A stretch of DNA of 8,793 nucleotides from Planctomycetota bacterium. GTDB lineage: Bacteria > Planctomycetota > Phycisphaerae > Sedimentisphaerales > Anaerohalosphaeraceae. The DNA lies in the NCBI GenBank assembly GCA_003644175.1, contig QNBS01000076.1, positions 1-8,793 of the forward strand, given 5' to 3'. Numbering within the stretch: position 1 is the first letter of the stretch; every line of letters begins with the position of its first letter. Both the position numbers and the translations under genes were made by a program. Shown piece after piece: positions 7,194 through 8,793 of the stretch. The notes under the pieces are model-generated. The model was not told where the DNA came from and searched no databases. It saw nothing but the letters and a program-made list of their open reading frames with translations.

Positions 7194-7574
7194 TTAGTTC
7201 TTGACAGACATAATATCTGACAAGCCAAGCGTGTGGGCGCCCGCCAACAAGATGATTTCGCCGTCAGCGTCATTAAATATCTGCTCGACCACACCGCTTA
7301 TTACATCAGCCTCTCCCGAGGCTGTTTCTCCAACAAATGAGACTTCTTTCCCTATTAACGAGGCAGCATAGTTATGCTCGACGGTATCGAGCACCATTGC
7401 AAAATTCGAGTTCATCGATTCTAATTGCTCTAACTGCGAGAACTGTGTTAATTGAGCAGCCATCTCGCTGTTATCCATCGGTTCCAATGGATTCTGGTTC
7501 TGCAGTTGCGTAACAAGAAGTTTCATGTAATCCATCTGGATCTTGCTTGACGATGCTGTTGCCGGTACATTCAT
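7194..7574 (-). CDS. flgD: FlgD, hook-capping / hook assembly scaffold protein (short form)
   Basis: FlgD caps the growing hook and guides FlgE subunits into place; it is exported and absent from the finished flagellum. The N-terminal signature is clear: MDYMKLLVTQLQNQNPLEPM (14-33), then DNSEMAAQLTQFSQLEQLES (34-53). After HNYAASLIGKEVSFVG (67-82) comes a small beta module ending LGLSDIMSVKN, which fits the Tudor-like part. At 126 residues it is about half the enterobacterial length (231) and lacks the inserted Ig-like domain; short FlgD proteins of this kind exist in other bacteria. GGGA lies five bases before the ATG. It is the first gene of the operon, about 73 bases downstream of the predicted start of a sigma-54 transcript. 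Confidence 0.94.
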   Translation of the reverse strand: MNVPATASSSKIQMDYMKLLVTQLQNQNPLEPMDNSEMAAQLTQFSQLEQLESMNSNFAMVLDTVEHNYAASLIGKEVSFVGETASGEADVISGVVEQIFNDADGEIILLAGAHTLGLSDIMSVKN

Positions 7575-7608
7575 AAGTTTCCCATCTTTCCAAAAAGTCT
7601 TACAATCA

Positions 7609-7620
7609 AGCGATATCGCT
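7609..7620. repeat. 12-bp palindrome in the flgD leader
   Basis: AGCGATATCGCT is a perfect palindrome, inside the stretch predicted to be the 5' untranslated leader of flgD, 35 bp before its start codon. It could be an operator just downstream of the promoter or a short mRNA hairpin. No regulator can be named. Confidence 0.45.
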
Positions 7621-7628
7621 CAAAATAC

Positions 7629-7643
7629 TGCCCGAACCGGGCA
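7629..7643 (-). repeat. GC-rich 5' hairpin of the flgD operon mRNA
   Basis: On the minus strand, TGCCCG-GTT-CGGGCA forms a perfect 6-bp stem with a 3-base loop. It begins about five bases after the expected start of the sigma-54 transcript (near 7647), so the mRNA would carry a stable hairpin almost at its 5' end, a position known to protect transcripts from decay. No T tract follows, so it is not a terminator. Confidence 0.5.
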
Positions 7644-7657
7644 ACGAGCAAAGAATG

Positions 7658-7673
7658 AGCAATCGCCGTGCCA
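7658..7673 (-). promoter_or_regulatory. Sigma-54 (-24/-12) promoter of the flgD-flgI operon
   Basis: The minus strand reads TGGCACGGCGATTGCT, matching every fixed position of the sigma-54 consensus TGGCACR-N4-TTGCW with correct spacing. The transcription start should be near 7647, giving a leader of about 73 bases before flgD. Sigma-54 RNA polymerase needs an ATP-hydrolysing activator bound upstream, and hook-basal body genes are classic targets in several lineages (via FlrC, FlgR or FlbD-type activators). The activator is not encoded in the window. Confidence 0.88.
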
Positions 7674-7750
7674 CGTTGTGGCGCCCCTTGCCCTGATGAG
7701 CCGCAAATACTTGTCGCCGCAGAGGTTACGGAAACCTGGAATTTTGTCGA

Positions 7751-7763
7751 GGCGTCAATTGTG
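7751..7763 (+). repeat. Direct repeat copy 1, candidate activator site
   Basis: GGCGTCAATTGTG recurs at 7829-7841 as GGCGTCAAATGTG (12 of 13 bases equal). The GGCGTC core also appears at 7775-7780. This copy is about 80-90 bp upstream of the flgD -24 element, a common distance for sigma-54 activator sites. Function is inferred only from repetition and position. Confidence 0.4.
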
Positions 7764-7801
7764 CTTCAGGAAAAGGCGTCCGGGGAACAAACCTTCCTGA
7801 G

Positions 7802-7826
7802 TTCCGGAAAATCCTTCCGGGCCGGA
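7802..7826. repeat. TTCCGG-type inverted repeat cluster, candidate shared enhancer
   Basis: CCGGAA (7804-7809) and TTCCGG (7815-7820) form a perfect inverted repeat with a 5-base spacer. TTCCGGAA at 7802-7809 is itself a palindrome, and TCCGGGCCGGA (7816-7826) continues the symmetry. The cluster sits close to the midpoint between the two sigma-54 promoters, about 130-155 bp from the flgD promoter and 160-185 bp from the rightward one. This is a sensible place for one activator to serve both. Confidence 0.45.
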
Positions 7827-7828
7827 TT

Positions 7829-7841
7829 GGCGTCAAATGTG
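7829..7841 (+). repeat. Direct repeat copy 2, candidate activator site
   Basis: GGCGTCAAATGTG is the partner of the copy at 7751-7763, with one mismatch and a 78-bp offset. It is about 145-155 bp upstream of the rightward sigma-54 promoter and directly next to the TTCCGG cluster. Confidence 0.4.
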
Positions 7842-7931
7842 AACAGGTCGGTGTCAGAGAAGTTGCCGGGTCGTATAAAATCGCAACACTTCCTCAAAAG
7901 CCATGTGCCATTTTTCGGGCCAAAAGGCCGA

Positions 7932-7954
7932 TTTAGCGGCTAAAAAGCCGTAAA
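7932..7954. repeat. Bulged hairpin upstream of the rightward promoter
   Basis: TTTA-(G)-CGGCT and AGCCGTAAA pair over nine base pairs with one bulged G and an AAAA loop. A smaller stem, GGCC-AAAA-GGCC (7918-7929), lies just to the left with the same AAAA loop. Neither is followed by a T tract. They lie 30-70 bp upstream of the -24 element, where DNA bending or protein binding often matters for sigma-54 promoters. No specific role can be assigned. Confidence 0.4.
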
Positions 7955-7956
7955 TG

Positions 7957-7980
7957 CCCCTACTGCAGCCCGTTTAGGGG
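7957..7980. repeat. Inverted repeat abutting the rightward sigma-54 promoter
   Basis: CCCCTA and TAGGGG are separated by 12 bases, and the right arm ends four bases before the -24 box at 7985. Two half-sites about 18 bp apart centre to centre would suit a dimeric DNA-binding protein, perhaps a repressor or co-regulator. No such element is seen at the same place next to the flgD promoter, so it may set this promoter apart. Confidence 0.4.
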
Positions 7981-7984
7981 AGAC

Positions 7985-8000
7985 TGGCACAATTATTGCT
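7985..8000 (+). promoter_or_regulatory. Sigma-54 (-24/-12) promoter of the rightward membrane/TPR gene
   Basis: TGGCACAATTATTGCT matches all fixed positions of TGGCACR-N4-TTGCW. The start of transcription should be near 8011, giving a leader of about 67 bases, close to that of flgD. The -24 and -12 elements equal those of the flgD promoter, so both genes probably respond to the same type of activator. Confidence 0.87.
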
Positions 8001-8038
8001 TATAATCAGAGCTATATTCGAAAGTGCGCCCTGCATCG

Positions 8039-8058
8039 GACGAAAAATATCGTCTTTT
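8039..8058 (+). repeat. Small hairpin with T tract in the rightward leader
   Basis: GACGA-AAAATA-TCGTC forms a 5-bp stem followed by TTTT, inside the predicted leader and 20 bases before the start codon. An alternative pairing, GTCT-TTT-AGAC (8052-8062), would compete with it. The layout recalls a small attenuator, but the stems are short and A/T-rich, so this may be chance. Confidence 0.25.
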
Positions 8059-8077
8059 AGACTAAAAACCGGTTGAT

Positions 8078-8793
8078 ATGACAGAAGAAAACAAGAATAC
8101 GCATGTCGGGTCTTTGAGCAGCGCGTGGAACGAAAGGATCAAGGATATTCGCGCCACGGCCGCCAGAAGTCGAAAAACCAGTGTCGAGCCTTCTCTTGAT
8201 GGGCCGGCGCCGGGGGATCCTGCCGAGAAGCCTGGCGACAGCGAATTATTCGCCGGCCCGGTCTACGAGGATCTCACGCCACAGCAGGTTTTTGTCGGGC
8301 AGGAGGATTTCTACAGAACTTTGAAAGATGCCCAGGCCGGCGGCGAACGGCAATTCCCTGATGCAGGACGAATCCCAGGGGTTCTCATCGGACACAATCG
8401 ATTCTCCTTCGCCCAGAAAGCCCTTGCCGCCGCGATAGTGCTGATTGCGGCAATGCTGTTGTATGGGATGTGGAAATCTCCAACAGCCTCTGTCGCCGGC
8501 TTGCCGCCCGATATTGGCGAGGAGACAGCGCCTGTCGCGCCCCAGGAACGGGTTCCTGAACCAGCCGCCGCAGCCGCCGCCGAGTCCGCCAGGGCGGTTA
8601 GCAACCACGTGGTCGAGGCGAGATCGACTGTTGAGCCGCCGGAGGCTGTGTCTTTGAAGATTGCTCAGACTCTCTACCTTGGCGAATACTATGACCAGGC
8701 TGCGATTGCCTACAAGAAACTGCACAACAGCCTTGCTGCAAGTCCCAAAGAGGACTTAATGAGGGATTTTCTTCAACTGCAGATAGCCTTATG
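8078..8793 (+). CDS. Single-pass membrane protein with probable TPR domain (3' end outside window)
   Basis: The frame is open from ATG 8078 to the right edge (238 full codons). I do not recognise the family. Residues 1-112 are polar and charged with a likely cytoplasmic tail (NERIKDIRATAARSRK at 18-33). One membrane helix follows at about 114-131 (ALAAAIVLIAAMLLYG at 115-130), then a Pro/Ala/Glu-rich linker (133-190, including EPAAAAAAES). From 192 the segment LKIAQTLYLGEYYDQAAIAY (193-212) looks like the first helix pair of a tetratricopeptide repeat. The basic side precedes the helix, so the C-terminal part should be periplasmic. An in-frame TAA lies 12 bases before the ATG, with no earlier start codon. 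The Shine-Dalgarno is weak (GGTTG-like). Its consensus sigma-54 promoter, divergent from flgD, suggests a flagellum-related role, but that is only inferred from context. Confidence 0.85.
   Translation, partial: MTEENKNTHVGSLSSAWNERIKDIRATAARSRKTSVEPSLDGPAPGDPAEKPGDSELFAGPVYEDLTPQQVFVGQEDFYRTLKDAQAGGERQFPDAGRIPGVLIGHNRFSFAQKALAAAIVLIAAMLLYGMWKSPTASVAGLPPDIGEETAPVAPQERVPEPAAAAAAESARAVSNHVVEARSTVEPPEAVSLKIAQTLYLGEYYDQAAIAYKKLHNSLAASPKEDLMRDFLQLQIAL

Larger units (their letters stand above)
7575..8077. other. Divergent intergenic control region (503 bp)
   Basis: No convincing gene lies here. The only readable frames start from codons without a Shine-Dalgarno and run through promoter and repeat elements. 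The region separates flgD (leftward) from the membrane/TPR gene (rightward). It holds two opposed sigma-54 promoters, a central cluster of repeats, several hairpins and two structured leaders, which are listed separately. I saw no tRNA, riboswitch or CRISPR pattern. Confidence 0.8.

Noticed and set aside
7898..7910. Third TGGCAC on the minus strand (in the ATGTGCCA stretch), as a possible extra sigma-54 promoter
   Set aside because: The expected TTGC at -12 is missing (TTTT instead), so only half of the consensus is present.
7668..7943. 91-codon plus-strand frame in the divergent region
   Set aside because: It starts at a GTG inside the minus-strand sigma-54 promoter, has no Shine-Dalgarno, and its product shows no family features.
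8246..8725. 159-codon minus-strand frame opposite the right-hand gene
   Set aside because: It is the shadow of the plus-strand gene at 8078, which has a promoter, a membrane helix and a TPR-like pattern. The minus product is low-complexity Arg/Gly-rich.

Overview
The window is mostly a single minus-strand operon for the hook, rod and ring parts of a bacterial flagellum. It reads from right to left as flgD, flgE, a membrane-anchored PilZ-domain gene, flgF, flgG, flgA, flgH and flgI, with flgI running off the left edge. Having both FlgI (P ring) and FlgH (L ring), with FlgA as the P-ring chaperone, points to a diderm (Gram-negative) bacterium. GC content looks close to 50%. The protein style (long FlgA, FlgH without a lipobox, FlgE of 575 residues, a PilZ protein inside the operon) would suit a Planctomycetota/Phycisphaerae-type lineage or another deep-branching diderm, but this is a weak inference that needs a tree.

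Layout. 1-830 is flgI (5' portion). 831-940 is the longest gap inside the operon and holds a 14-bp palindrome and a weak terminator-like hairpin. 941-1564 is flgH, 1576-2556 flgA and 2570-3358 flgG. A 59-bp gap with an inverted repeat follows, then flgF (3418-4149, re-started from a longer reading frame). 4160-5419 is the PilZ protein, 5438-7165 flgE and 7194-7574 a short flgD. Most gaps are 10-28 bp, and several Shine-Dalgarno sequences sit on or near the upstream stop codon, as expected for coupled translation.

7575-8077 is a 503-bp divergent control region. It carries two exact matches to the sigma-54 -24/-12 consensus (TGGCACR-N4-TTGCW). One, on the minus strand at 7658-7673, faces flgD. 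The other, on the plus strand at 7985-8000, faces the rightward gene. Between them, almost at the midpoint, are inverted and direct repeats that look like a shared enhancer for a sigma-54 activator.

8078-8793 (open at the right edge) is the start of a plus-strand gene for a single-pass membrane protein. It has a Pro/Ala-rich linker and the beginning of what looks like a TPR domain. I do not recognise the family. Its promoter type and position suggest it is expressed together with the hook-basal body operon.

How the parts work together: FlgF and FlgG form rod segments, FlgA helps FlgI assemble the P ring, FlgH forms the L ring, and FlgD caps the growing hook made of FlgE. The PilZ protein is a plausible c-di-GMP-linked regulator at the membrane, produced together with the structure. 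Sigma-54 control of hook-basal body genes is well known in several flagellated lineages, and the exact promoter matches here fit that scheme.
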